The notes: generated by a model from the sequence alone, not told the origin. A stretch of DNA of 64,000 nucleotides from Pseudozyma flocculosa PF-1 (GCF_000417875.1 NW_006920878.1:235279-299278), one strand, 5' to 3'; counted from the stretch's first letter, positions 43,800-54,830 are shown. A program made the numbers and translations.

Positions 43800-44477
43800 A
43801 TGATCCGCACAGCAGCCGCACAGATCCGCCGAGCTGCGCTTTCCTCACAGTCCTGCGCGGGCAGCGTCGGCTGCTCAGCAAGGCATCTCAGCACGAGCAG
43901 CGGGAACGGCACCACACGACTCCACATCTCTCTTGGTCGCTTCACATACATTCTCAACCTCAAGCTTCCCTCCTCCTTCATGACGCCACCACCAGCGCCT
44001 ACTTGTGTACCGCAGCTCGCTATCGCCGGTCCTTCGACCTCCTCATTCGAAACAAACCACGGCCCCGAGGAGCACAGCGGGGAGAGCCTGGCAGGGGGAT
44101 GGTGGAATGGACTGCTCCGCGCTGTTCCCAAGAAGAAGGTCTCGCACTCGAGAAAGAGCATGAGGAGCGCCAACAAGGGCCTCAAAGATCGAGTTGGTGC
44201 GTATCCGTCCCTGCGCACAGCGCCGCCATCGTCCAAGGGGGGATCCTTCGCTGACTGCCAGGACACCAGCGTCCTCCGCACGCGCCTTGTCCTGCTCTCG
44301 CGTCCTCGCCCCTGCACAGACATGGTGCACTGCCCGAGCTGTGCACGACCAAAGCTCCAACACCACCTCTGCGCCTACTGCTTCTCGGACATTAACCGCA
44401 AGATGAAGCAGCTGCAGCAGAACCAGGCACAGCAGAAGGAACTAGCATCCGTCGAGTCGCCGGCCTCTTCCACTTAG
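43800..44477 (+). CDS. MRPL32: Mitochondrial large-subunit ribosomal protein bL32m
   Basis: Exons 43800-44196 and 44320-44477, joined across a 123-nt GTGCGT...CACAG intron, give 184 residues. The bL32 core reads AVPKKKVSHSRKSMRSANKG and, after splicing, DRVDMVHCPSC followed by LQHHLCAYC, the zinc-ribbon Cys pairs. The first 34 residues (MIRTAAAQIRRAALSSQSCA...) form a basic presequence. The region between presequence and core is long (about 75 residues), as in fungal precursors that are matured by the m-AAA protease. A Gln-rich tail follows the zinc ribbon. It is convergent with the BTB gene. Confidence 0.95.
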   Translation: MIRTAAAQIRRAALSSQSCAGSVGCSARHLSTSSGNGTTRLHISLGRFTYILNLKLPSSFMTPPPAPTCVPQLAIAGPSTSSFETNHGPEEHSGESLAGGWWNGLLRAVPKKKVSHSRKSMRSANKGLKDRVGAYPSLRTAPPSSKGGSFADCQDTSVLRTRLVLLSRPRPCTDMVHCPSCARPKLQHHLCAYCFSDINRKMKQLQQNQAQQKELASVESPASST

Positions 44478-44774
44478 GAATCCCCGTCCGACGACGAGCG
44501 ACGTGCAACGGGCGTTCAAGCAGCGCCGACTGCTTCTTGGAGCGACGCGCACCTCCTGCGTCGGAATCCAGGAGCTCTCGTCGATCTGCTGCACATGTCG
44601 CAGCGTCCAATCTCGGGCCACCGGGGCGAAGTCGGTGGTGGGGTGCATCGATTGGCACACAGCCTACGTTCGATGTGCGACTGGCAATGAGCCCTTGTAT
44701 GGACAGCGTCGTCACGCCCCTTGCTACAGAGGACGATCTCGATTCCGAACACCTGTCACCATCGATCAGCGGAC

Positions 44775-47700
44775 TCAGAAATCCTTGACGACGCCGCCGC
44801 CGCCACCCGTACCGCTGCTTGCCCCGGCCCTGAAGGACTGCGGCGGCGGGACAGTATCGAGCCTGACGAACAAGAACTGTCGCGGGGCGTGGAGCGTATC
44901 GAGGCTGAACATGCGGTCGAAGAGGAGCCGCACCCACGCCCGAGCGGTGCTCTGACACGCGCTCATGGCGAGGAATGGCGCCCCGTCGAGCTCGCGCAGG
45001 TGGCGGAAGATGGCGCTCGGCTGCGGCGGGCTGAAGCGGAAGGTGTTGGCATAGGCGGTCTGCCACTTTTCCTGGAGCAGCCGCGCGCAGCTGTGCGGAT
45101 CGGGACAGTTGGCGTGGCACTCGTAGTCGCGCGCCGGACTGCACAGGCCCAGCTTGAGCATCCGCTCGAGGAACCAGGTGCGCTTGCGCTCCAACTTGAG
45201 CAGCGTCTCGCTGCTCAGGCTCTCGAGTTCTTCTGGGTACCACTCCGAGTAGTTGTCGAGCACGTGTCGGCTTGCCTCTTTGTACTGTTCCGGCAGGCCG
45301 TGCTCTTCGGCGATCCGCATCGCCTCGATCGGTCGACCAGGCAGCGCCGTCTTTAGAAAGGCGACACAGCACCGCCGCATGTAAGGCACCTGGAACTTGT
45401 CGGCGAAGCGCAGCAACGGACCGCAGTTGAACCACGTGACGTGCAGGTCGAGGTGTGGGTAGACGTGGAAGAGGAAGCTTTGGAACGTCGCAGCTGTCTC
45501 CTCTTCCAAGTCGACGACGGCGACCAGTCGCGCGACGCCGCCACCAGCGTTGATGCTCCGCCTTGGGGGTGCCAGCTTCGATGCATCAGAAGCCCGAGTC
45601 GATTGGTGTCCTTCGACGTCGCGCCGACGGCCCTTGGCCATGCGACGAAGCGGTGATTTCGGCGGGGATGATGATGGCGCCGGGGCTGGCAGGACGCCAA
45701 TCGGGTTACTCGATCGCCGCCGCTGCTGCTGCTGTTGCTGCATGGTCGAATCAATGCCGCTTTCGCTTCTAAGAGCATTGCCACAGTCTCTGCTCATCGA
45801 GGCACGCGGCAGCGGTGAGCTTGGCGGCGTGGCCAGCGATTCAAACCGAGCCAATGGGCTGACAGGCTCTGATCCAGATTGAGCACCCTTGGGGCTGGCA
45901 GCAGCGGGAGCGGCAGACGGCGACGACGACGACGCCGGTGTCAGAGCCTTTGGCATGGCCGACAGGTCGAAGCTCTTGGATGACTTGCGCGTCGGTATCG
46001 CCGTCGATCCAAGGTCGTCAGCACTACCACTGCCTCCAGCGCCGCAGCCCAAGTGCCTCGAGATCTTGCGCTGTAGCGCGATGCTGCGCGCTTTGGGACG
46101 ATGCTTGCTTGGATGCATCGCTGACTTGCGCGAGCTGTCAAGGCTGGCGCTACGACGTCGCGAGAGGCGGACAGCATAGGCAGTCTCGGACGCATTGTCG
46201 CGGGGCTCTGGCGTGCCGCCGCCCGTTAGATGCTCGAGAGAGCCTCGCCGCACGCTCCCCGCGGTCAACGCCATAGTAGGAGCGCCGTCAGCGCCAGCGG
46301 TAGGCTCAGACCGAGCAGTAGGTCTGCTCGACTTCGACGTCTGTTCGAGCTCTGATGCCAGCGATTGAGCAGACATGCGCCGAGAGACTCGGCGACTTTC
46401 CAACTTGCCCTCGAGCGCCCTCTCTGCATGCGCAATGCGTTCCTCCCTCGTCGCCTCGATGTCGTCGTGTGCGCCGTGTTCCGCCGTTCCGGCGATTGCC
46501 GCTCGAGCGTCGTCGCGAGGCTCGTCACTGCTCGAGTCGCTGGCGTCCTCGAAGTGATACTCGGCAGTGTAGAATGATGCGCGGACCGTGCTGTGCCGGG
46601 CGTGCGCATCCATGACACCACCACTATCTCGGTCATCATGGTCATGGTCAGAGTCACGTCCCTGCTCTTGGTCGTGGTCGTGGTCTTGGTCGCCGTCCTC
46701 ACTCCTCGCGATGCGTGGAGTCTGCCGATGGCCGTCGTTGAGGAAGGAATATTCGGGAAACACAATGGAGCCGTGGCCAGTATCATTTTCGTCGGATCGA
46801 GGCTCGGGTTCCGCTGCGTCGCCTTGAGTGCTTGACCATCCGAGTGGCGTGCCGATCTGGCGCACAACGCCTTGTGTAGACGCCTCGGTCCGAACGGGCT
46901 GTTTGGCGTCGATTCGTGCCTCTGCCACATTGGCTGTACCGCTGTTGCCTCCTCCTCCGTTGTTACGATGTCGTTGCTCACGTCTTGCCCCGTCGTGGCC
47001 GTCGGCCAGCAGCTCGATCTCCTCGTTCAATGCGGAAGCGACGGGGACGAGTGCATTCTCGCGAACAGCTGGATGCAACGACAATGGCAATGGTGAGGAC
47101 GAAGGTGGAGACGAAGATGAAGACGAGGAGCGCAGGCTGCCGCGGTCGGCGAGGGCGGAGGCGAGCTGCGACTCTTTCCATTCGCCCTCGAGCAGCGATG
47201 CGAAGAAGGGCGACGAGAACATGAGGATGTGTTTGTGGACGTAGAACTCGACGCCTTCGACGCGGACCAGGACGTCTCCGCGCTGATCGGCATCCTTGGC
47301 GAACGAGGGGTGCACAGCGAACTCCTCTGCCGCTTCCGAGCCCGCGGGTATTGGTGGTGGCGGTTTATTGCTGCTGCTTTGCTGCGGGCCGAAGGTGGTG
47401 GCGGTGGCGGTGGCGGTGATGCTCCAACCCTGTGAGGTCGAGATGTTTTCGCGGGTATAGACGGGAAGGGCTGCCGTCGGTGGAGACACGTTCTGCTGGA
47501 GGTCTGGACGCACAGATAGCTGCGAGGTACGGCCGGTGAGACGCTGTAGGCGGTCGCGGGAGCGACTGCCAGCGTGGGCGGCGTCGGAGTGGTTGACGGT
47601 GGAAAGGCTGGGAGGCGCGACGAGGGTGGCCCTGCCTGCGATTAGGGCCGATACGGGGTTGGAGTTGGTGCCGTATCCACTGCCGCTGACGCCGATAGTT

Positions 47701-47888
47701 GTACCGCTATGAGCGCCCGCCGGTAACGCGGACTGGGCGGCGGCCTGACTGGAAGGCGCCGTGCTCGGTCCGGGTGCGCCTGTGCCATCGCTGATGGTGG
47801 CATTGGCCGGCGCGACGTTGGCGGAGTGAGCGAGCGTAGCTGCGGAGCTCGAGGGCGTCATGACGGACATGATGGTCGAGAGCGGCAT
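44775..47888 (-). CDS. BTB/POZ-domain protein with a large internal insertion
   Basis: Single exon, 1037 residues. The first half of a BTB fold is at about residues 200-240 (DVLVRVEGVEFYVHKHILMF, then SPFFASLLEGEWKES). The second half appears about 560 residues later, near 795-850 (TFQSFLFHVYPHLDLHVTWF, then LLRFADKFQVPYMRRCCVAFL), followed by a BACK-like helical region with an HANCPDPHSCARLL Cys/His stretch. The insertion is Ser-rich, disordered and includes an Asp/His tract near residues 400-425. BTB proteins assemble as dimers, often as cullin-3 adaptors or nuclear scaffolds; which applies here is unknown. The N-terminal 190 residues are low complexity. Three in-frame Met codons lie in the first ten residues. 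It is divergent from the prolyl oligopeptidase. Confidence 0.87.
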   Translation of the reverse strand: MPLSTIMSVMTPSSSAATLAHSANVAPANATISDGTGAPGPSTAPSSQAAAQSALPAGAHSGTTIGVSGSGYGTNSNPVSALIAGRATLVAPPSLSTVNHSDAAHAGSRSRDRLQRLTGRTSQLSVRPDLQQNVSPPTAALPVYTRENISTSQGWSITATATATTFGPQQSSSNKPPPPIPAGSEAAEEFAVHPSFAKDADQRGDVLVRVEGVEFYVHKHILMFSSPFFASLLEGEWKESQLASALADRGSLRSSSSSSSPPSSSPLPLSLHPAVRENALVPVASALNEEIELLADGHDGARREQRHRNNGGGGNSGTANVAEARIDAKQPVRTEASTQGVVRQIGTPLGWSSTQGDAAEPEPRSDENDTGHGSIVFPEYSFLNDGHRQTPRIARSEDGDQDHDHDQEQGRDSDHDHDDRDSGGVMDAHARHSTVRASFYTAEYHFEDASDSSSDEPRDDARAAIAGTAEHGAHDDIEATREERIAHAERALEGKLESRRVSRRMSAQSLASELEQTSKSSRPTARSEPTAGADGAPTMALTAGSVRRGSLEHLTGGGTPEPRDNASETAYAVRLSRRRSASLDSSRKSAMHPSKHRPKARSIALQRKISRHLGCGAGGSGSADDLGSTAIPTRKSSKSFDLSAMPKALTPASSSSPSAAPAAASPKGAQSGSEPVSPLARFESLATPPSSPLPRASMSRDCGNALRSESGIDSTMQQQQQQRRRSSNPIGVLPAPAPSSSPPKSPLRRMAKGRRRDVEGHQSTRASDASKLAPPRRSINAGGGVARLVAVVDLEEETAATFQSFLFHVYPHLDLHVTWFNCGPLLRFADKFQVPYMRRCCVAFLKTALPGRPIEAMRIAEEHGLPEQYKEASRHVLDNYSEWYPEELESLSSETLLKLERKRTWFLERMLKLGLCSPARDYECHANCPDPHSCARLLQEKWQTAYANTFRFSPPQPSAIFRHLRELDGAPFLAMSACQSTARAWVRLLFDRMFSLDTLHAPRQFLFVRLDTVPPPQSFRAGASSGTGGGGGVVKDF

Positions 47889-48464
47889 GACGGCTGGCTG
47901 GCTGGCGGCTTATGGCTGAGCGGCGTGCCGTTGTCGGGTCCTGAGGCCAGAATCAGCGGGAAGGGTGAGGGGGCCAAAAAGGTGGGCCCAGACGGGACCA
48001 GGGCTACGGGGATGTCAGGCCATCTGAGGATGAGGTAGGCGTTGTGCTCGTTGGCCTGGCTGGATCGCCGCGTGGTGATGGCGGAACGAGTAGTTGGTAG
48101 TAGGTAAGAGAAGCTTGCAAGGCAGGTGGCTGTGGCCCCCCACCTTGGTGGCCTGCCCGAGACCTGGCCTGCCAGCAACCAAAGCAAGGTGGTCCGCGCG
48201 CGTCGTTTCGGCTGGCAGAGGGCCGGCCGGCGGCTGGCCAGCCTGCCTGGTTTGGCCTGGCCTGACCGCTGTTGGCTACGCTGCCACGCAGCAGCACTCG
48301 ACACTTCTGGCTGCCTAACCGCTTGCACCTCTTCGGCCTGTCCCTGTCCCAGCCTGCTGCTGCTTGCACCTCGCCAGCCCCCAAATACACGGCCTCGCTC
48401 CTCTTTGCAGCTCGTCCCGCCCCCAACTCTCCCCCCTCCCCCCCTCTCGACTAGAGTCTCGTCC
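47889..48464. other. Divergent promoter region, BTB gene (-) and prolyl oligopeptidase (+)
   Basis: About 0.6 kb with GGCCTGGC/GCCTGGTTTGGCCTGGCC tracts near 48220-48265 and C/T-rich leader up to 48460. Confidence 0.45.
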
Positions 48465-51283
48465 ATGGTCTCTGCCGCGCTTGCCATCTTTCTTTCGGCA
48501 CGCCTCCGCTCGACCGCTCCTCGCACACCCCAAGCCTCTCTCTTCTCGACCACCACCGCCTCCTCTCTGCCCGGCCTCTCATCCCTCTGCCGCAGGCGCC
48601 TTATTGTCGCTGCCTCGACCCTCTCGTCGCTCGTCGCAGCGCGTTGCGCCCATCCTTCGCTGCCGCACCATCAGACCTACACCGTCCAGGTACCGCGCTA
48701 CTTTAGCCTCTCGTGCCCACGCCCGCTGCCCACCATGCCTTCCGACACCAACGACCTCGCCGCCCCTGGCTGGACCGCCCATCCGAGTCCTTTCCCCGCA
48801 GCTCGCCGAGACGAGACCGCTTCCACCACCTACAACTCGGCCGCAAAGGGCAAGGTCACCGTCCCGGAACCCTACCTCTGGCTAGAGACGCCCCCCTCGC
48901 AGTCACAAGAGACCAAGCAGTGGGTCCACGCCCAGGCCCGCCTTACACAGTCCTACCTCGAAAGCTGCCAGCCGGATCTCGACATCCTCAAGAAGCGCCT
49001 CGAACGCAACCTCGATTTTGCGCGCGCCTCGAACCCCTCGCTCAAGGGCGACGACAATTACTACTACTCGTACAACTCCGGTCTCAGCCCCCAGAGCATC
49101 ATCTACCGCGCATCCAAGGACCAGGTACAGCACCGCGCAGGCAACGACGACCAGGCTGGCTCCAACCCCACCGGCGAGATCTTCTTCGACGTCAATCTCC
49201 TCGACGCAAAGGGCACCGTCGCCCTGTCCCTCACCTCGTTCTCAAAGACTGGCCGCTACTTTGCCTACGGTGTCTCAAAGAGCGGCTCGGACTGGTTCAA
49301 GATCTACTTTCGCCAAACCGACAAGCCCTTCCGCCTGCCCGCAGAGCACTACAGCGAGAACGGCACCATTCGCATCTCGGGCGACCAGCTGGCCCCGTAC
49401 ATTGACGCGACCGGCGGCAAGGATCGCCTCGACGACGTCCTCGACGACATCAAGTTCAGCGGCGCCAGTTGGACCCACGACGACGCGGGCCTCTTCTACC
49501 AGCGGTTCCCTTCGCTCGTCGGCGTCCAGGACAAAGGCACCGAGACCGACGCCAACAAGGACGCCCAGCTCTGGTATCATCGCATTGGAACTTCGCAGGC
49601 TGACGACGTCCTCGTCATCCCCTCGGACACGAAGATCCCCGAGTCGATGTGGTCCACCAGCATCACTGACGATGGCCGCTACCTCTGTGTGCGCAACTCG
49701 CGCGACACTGACACAAAGTCGCGCTACTTTGTCGCATCGCTCCACGACCAGCAGATCGGCGATCAGATGCGCTGGGTGCCCCTCTCGCTCGGCTTCAAGT
49801 ACGATCTCGACTACGTCGGCAACGTCGGCGACCGTTTCTACTTCCTGACCAACAAGGACGCGCCCAACTACCGCCTCGTCTACTGCGACATCGACTTCGG
49901 CCGGTCCCGCGCGGGCCCCGTCTGGTCGCTCGAGGGCGACGACGTCGAGCTGCGTGACCACATCGCCGAGGACGCCGGCGCGCTGCTCAGCAGCGTGTCG
50001 CTGGTGGCCCAGAACAAGCTCCTCGTTGTGTACTCGCGTGACGTCAAGGACGAGCTGTACCAGTACGACCTGGTCACGGGCAAGCGCATCGAACGCCTGT
50101 TACCGGACCTGGTCGGCACCATCAGCCAGATCTCGGGTCGCAAGGACGACGACCACGCTTTCGTGCAATTTGTGTCGTTCGTCAACCCGGGACAGATCGT
50201 GCGCCTCGACTGGACGGGCAAGACGGCTGGAAGCGACAAGGTCACCTCGCAGAAGCTCTATTCGAGCACGAGAGTGGCGGGAATCCGCAGCGAGGACTTT
50301 GTCAGCGAGCAGATCTTCATCACGTCCAAGGATGGCACGCGCGTGCCCATGTTTGTCACGCACCCAAAGTCGCTGGAGCGAAACGGCAGCGCGCCGGCGA
50401 TCCTGTACTTCTACGGCGGCTTCAACATCCCCATCATGCCGTCGTTTGTGCCGACGATGATGACGTGGGCTGCTTCCTACAACGGCGTAATGGCCTTTGT
50501 CAACGCGCGCGGCGGCGGCGAGTACGGTGACAAGTGGCACGAGGCCGGATCGTTGCTTAACAAGCAGAATGTCTTTGACGACGTCCTCTCGGCCGCGCGC
50601 CACCTTCACGAGAGCGGTTACGCGCAGAAGGGCAAGATCATCCTTAGCGGCGGATCCAACGGCGGACTGGGCGTGGCCGCATGCGTCAACCAGTGCGCAG
50701 ACGAGCACGGTGTCGGCGCAGGCATAGCCGACGTGGGGGTCATGGACATGCTCAAGTTCCACACCTGGACCATCGGCAAGGCCTGGACCGCGGACTACGG
50801 TAACCCCTCTGAGGACCCGGAGATCTTCGACTACAACTACAGGTACTCTCCCTTGCACAACGTCGATCCGAACAAGATCTACCCGTGAGTCTCTGCGGCG
50901 CGCAAATGTGGCTCTGCTCCGCTCGCGGCATTTCACGGAGCGGCCCCACAACCCTACTCACCTTTGCTGATCCTCGCCTTTGCTGATCCTTCCCTCGCAT
51001 CGCTTCCTCTCGACGCCGAAACAGCACGACAATCCTGGCCTGTGCTGACCACGATGACCGGGTGGTCCCCGCGCACTCATTCAAGCTGATGGCCGAGATG
51101 CAGCACAAGCTGCCAAACAACCCCAACCCCCTTCTGCTCCGCGTCGAACTCGACGCCGGACACGGTGCAGGCAAGTCGACTCAGAAACGCATCCAAGAGG
51201 CAGCCGAGAAATATGCCATCACCGCTCGTGCGCTCGGACTCGAGATCCAACCTGAAGATGCAGAGGTGGTCGGGAAGCTGTGA
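48465..51283 (+). CDS. Prolyl oligopeptidase (S9A serine peptidase)
   Basis: Exons 48465-50884 and 51025-51283, joined across a 140-nt GTGAGT...ACAG intron, give 892 residues. It cleaves short peptides after proline. The N-terminal beta-propeller begins at PEPYLWLETPPSQSQETKQWV. The catalytic domain has FYGGFNIPIMPSF, the nucleophile in LSGGSNGGLG (Ser about 731), the Asp in ADHDDRVVPAHS and the His in DAGHGAGKS, the last two in exon 2. The start is open to question. The Met at 48465 adds 90 residues rich in Arg, Ser and Ala with few acids, resembling a mitochondrial presequence. The Met at 48735 has a CACC context and gives 802 residues, nearer family length (about 710-760). One gene could supply two compartments by alternative starts; this is inference. 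Confidence 0.93.
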
Positions 51284-51549
51284 AAACCGTACCTGCAGTC
51301 GGCTGCTGTCGGCCCCCTCTACAAACATAGCGATATGATTCATAGCTAGCTGCAGAATCCGGTCCAGAAGAATCGCACGTGTATACTGATCTGAAAATGC
51401 AGCTAACAAACATAGCTAGGGGCGGAGAGATAGCTACGGCCCTGGCAGTCGAAAATCTCCTTTGCACGCCCAGGGTCGTACTCAGCCGGTCTGCCACTTT
51501 AAATTTTGGGTTGTAGAAACCTTACACACCTCCATGGCCGTAGGCCACT

Positions 51550-51816
51550 CATAGCTAGCAGCAAAAGTAATTCCCGATTTTTCTTATCGCACAGGCTGTG
51601 CGATCCAGGATTTGAGAGTCGTTATACAAGTGCGATCTAAAATCCTGGCCACTATGAGTGGATTTCAGATGGCAGGCAGAAAAAATTCAGGATCTCAGAT
51701 CGCAGCTGATTGCATGCCTGCTGCGATCTGAGAAATCGCACAAGCTGGCTGCAGCTGGATTTTCAAATCGTTATACAAGTGCGATTCTTTTTGACCAGAT
51801 CCTGCTGCTAGCTATG
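51550..51816. mobile_element. 267-bp MITE copy A with perfect 14-bp TIRs
   Basis: It begins CATAGCTAGCAGCA and ends with the exact inverse complement TGCTGCTAGCTATG. The bases ACT flank both ends (51547-51549 and 51817-51819), consistent with a 3-bp target duplication. It has no coding capacity. A full copy of the same 267-bp length lies inverted at 58115-58381, with roughly 85% identity by eye. Confidence 0.85.
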
Positions 51817-52543
51817 ACTGGCAATTCAAATGCACAGGCATGGCACACAGCCACAGCCATATCTCTTGTACAACTCATTTGCAGTACTATAGCTACAATT
51901 GTGGAAGTGCATGCAACAATGGCAGCAGCAGCCAGCCAATCATAGCTAGGGGCAAGCTTTGGGCCATGATTTCAGATATCGTAGATCTTGTACGATATCA
52001 TAGTTAGGGGCAGGGTTTTGGCCTACAATTTCCGAAATTGTAGGTCTCCTACGAATTGGCACTGCCGTAAGATATCGTTACACCCCTACAATATTTGGCC
52101 GTAGATCACCTACGGCATTTTTTGCCGTAGGAGTTCCCTCGCAGCGCTTACCATAGGCCCACCTTTGCACCCACAGCCGTATGTACTCTACTGGCATTGT
52201 ATTGCTTAAATCTACTACACTACTGCAGTACCAGCAGGCAGGCAAGGTGAGCAAAGGAGGGGCGCAGCAATGGCATTTGTGGGAGGCGGGGCAAGCAGGC
52301 AGGAAGGCAGGCAGCAGGGCAGCAGCAGCAACAATGGTAGAGCATTGTCAGCAGAAAGTAAGGCGGTGAGAGGGGGGCAGCAAAAGGAAGACAGGAGCAA
52401 AGGAGTCAGGAATGGCGCGCAGCAGAGCAGCAGAATGACAGAGCGGCAACAGTCAACTCACCATAGTGGCAGCAGACCAGCAGACAACGGTAAGGTGAGC
52501 TGTGCAGGTGCAGACGGAGTGGAAACAAGGTGGTCAGTGGTCT

Positions 52544-52592
52544 CAATCATTGGAGATGCCGGAGGAGACCTCTCTGAAGTCTCCGATGATTG
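52544..52592. repeat. Hairpin 1 of three related palindromes
   Basis: Imperfect inverted repeat with outer arms CAATCATTGGAGA and TCTCCGATGATTG (12 of 13 pair), less perfect toward the centre. Confidence 0.8.
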
Positions 52593-52669
52593 ACGGCGGC
52601 AGCGGGCGGAAGCAGCAGCAGAGCGGAAGCAGCGGCAAAGCGGATGCAGCGGCAAGGCAGCTGCTGGCA

Positions 52670-52900
52670 GGTGGCTGGCTGGCAGTCTTGCTGGCGGCTG
52701 GCGGCTAGCTGGCTGGCTGGCTTGGGTGACGGTCGGGCCAAGCGGCTGGCTGACCAGCTGCAAGCCATGGCTGCTGGCTGCTGGCTGGGCGGATGGCTGG
52801 CGGCTGGCTGGCCTGGGCTGACGGGTGGCTGGCGGCTGGCTGGCAGTTGCTGGCTGAGCCGGGCGGCTGGCGGCTGAATGGCTGGCTGGCTTGGGTGGCA
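52670..52900. repeat. GGCTGGCTGGCGGCTGG minisatellite, first block
   Basis: Irregular tandem of GGCTGGC/GGCGGCT units in the interior of the diverged large element. A related block follows the hairpin in the second copy (about 55670-56060). Confidence 0.85.
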
Positions 52901-53336
52901 GCAGTTGGGTGGCAGGTGGCGCTGGTGGTGGTGGTAGGTATTGGAACACCGGTTAGGGTACATGCTAGTCGGTATCGACGACAAACTACAAGTCTAGTTG
53001 TCTGGAACACCGAAGGACAATATGGAGTCAACTGTAGGAGTCGAGTTGTTATTCCTGGACTTGGAACGGCTTCAGGGCCAGGTCGAGGGTAGGCCAACAG
53101 ACTAGTTGTCGGAGACGCAAGTCAGGCAACTGTAGTTGCTTGTAGAGATGTGGAAGAGTGTGTGAGGATAAGCTGAACCAATAGAAGGGGATGATGTGTG
53201 TATGATTTGATAAAGAAGCGGTCCTATCATCGGCCAGAAGCTGGTCCTATATATACGCTACAACTCTGCGCTACGGGTCACTATAGACCTCTAGAGTAGC
53301 GACCATGATCCTGTAGCTACAGGGGACCGTCATGCG

Positions 53337-53877
53337 TGTTGAGAAAATACGGTTGCCTCCGCCGTTGCAGACCCTCAGGTCCAAGCCAACGACCTTTGCC
53401 TAAGGTTGTTGAGACTCGGATCAGGGCCGCCAAGAGCCGAAGGGTCCAGGACCCTCCAATGCCGTCCCGGTGGGAATCGCCGAGCTAGACTCTCACAACA
53501 CTGAGGGAGGGATGCACCACGGCGATGAGGCCAAAGCCGACGCGCCGAGGATGAGGGTCGGCTGAGCTCGAACATCACCGAGGGAGCGCAATCTGACTCG
53601 CCCCGTCGAGAACAAGTGACGCCTTGTTGAGACCTGATGAGAGCATGACAAGACATTGATGAAGGACATTGATGTCTGCGAGAGGAGTTGCTGTAGCTAG
53701 TAGGAGAGATGTGCCAAGTCACATCGAAGCTATAAGTAGAGACAGCAACTCTCAGTAGATAACCGTCTATCATCAAATCTTATTCTTTCCATCCTTCTAC
53801 CTGGTTCAGCGCTACACTACTCCCACTTTGTTCTCCAGACAATCATCGTTGTTACTTCCTCCTGTGTCTACAAGACA
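53337..53877 (+). mobile_element. Possible solo LTR
   Basis: It starts TGTTGAGAAAATACGG and ends ACAAGACA, so it has TG...CA ends. The flanks are CATGCG (53331-53336) and CATGCC (53878-53883), close to a direct duplication. TATAAGTAGAGACAGC at 53731 resembles an LTR TATA/start region. I find no second LTR, primer site or reverse transcriptase. The 3' border is a guess; this could be other repeat DNA. Confidence 0.35.
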
Positions 53878-54678
53878 CATGCCAAGTTCTATCCCGCATG
53901 ATTGAGGAGGCGTGCGCCGTTGTACTGAAATGTGACGCACTCTCATCAAGCTCGATGTGAGTTGATTTGGTACCGACGGTACTGGCTGACCTACCATGTG
54001 TTCCTAGTCCCAATTCTGTCCCTTTCTACAGACCGTACCGCCTTGTCTCTTTGGTTGAGTTGCTCGACTTGACTGTGAACTGCGGCTCTCTGGATGACTA
54101 GACCGTGTCTATCTAAAGGGTTAGGAATGGAGGGCTAGGAATGAAGGGGGATTGGCCATCAGTGAGGGTAGGATCAGGGGTAGGAGCTGCTCCTTACCGC
54201 TACCCTTGCCTTACCTGATGGCTCAGGTTGGGACTCACAGGAGTCGGACCCGAAAGGCGCGCCCAATGCTCTAGAATGTCCTCTCTGATCAAATCGGTTT
54301 CTCCTTTGCGTTTCTTTGTGCGAGATGGCAAGGTGTTCCAACAGTAGGGTGGCAGTAGAGATGGCGGGCAGGCGGATGAATTTTGCAAAGAGGCAGCAAA
54401 GGGGCCAGCGTGCGCGTGCCGGGCCTTCTGAGCTGACGTAAGCAGAAAGGGCCACTTTCTTGGCCATACAAAGTCTGCGGCCAGAAATAGCGCAGGGTAG
54501 GGCTGGCCCAGGGCCGTAGGGTGGCCACGGCCAAGAATGCTCTAGGCGCCCCACCGGAATTGGGCTGTAGGTAGCCCTACGGCCACAAAATGGCGCAGGA
54601 GATCGCCGATTTTGGCCGTAGGGCTGCCTACAGCTTTTTTCAGCATAGATGACCCCCGATTTCCCGATTTCGTATATG

Positions 54679-54830
54679 CATAGCTAGCAGCAGGATCCTG
54701 TCAAAAAAAACGCACATGATAACAATTTGGAAATCCAGCTGCAGACAGCTTGTGCAATTTTCCAGAAGCGCACAAAGTGTATGATCAGCTGCGATCTGAA
54801 ATCCTGAATCTTTACTGCCTGCAATCATAG
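54679..54830. mobile_element. Partial MITE copy B
   Basis: It begins CATAGCTAGCAGCAGG and matches, in the same orientation, the left half of copy C at 58115, which is the inverted right half of copy A. It stops at another CATAGCTAGCAGCAGGG in direct orientation instead of an inverted end, so it is a truncated or rearranged copy. Confidence 0.7.

Larger units (their letters stand above)
51999..54670. mobile_element. Diverged, interrupted copy of the CATAGCTAG large element
   Basis: Left part 51999-52930 aligns by eye with 54909-56060 in order: CATAG-TAGGGGCAGG end, TTTTGGCCTAC palindromes, ACCCACAGCC, GGCATTGTATTGC, CAGCAGG block, hairpin, GGCTGGC minisatellite. The right part, about 54360-54660, matches 56095-56400 (GAGCTGACGTAAGCAGAAAG, then CTACGGCC units and CATAGATGACCCCCGATTT). 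Between them, about 52930-54350 is unrelated sequence holding the LTR-like stretch, so this copy seems to have received an insertion. Its right TIR is lost or replaced by a MITE fragment at 54679. Confidence 0.65.

Noticed and set aside
54200..54300. Possible tRNA suggested by a GGGTCCGACTCC box on the minus strand
   Set aside because: It resembles a B box, but no acceptor, D or T stems can be paired around it.
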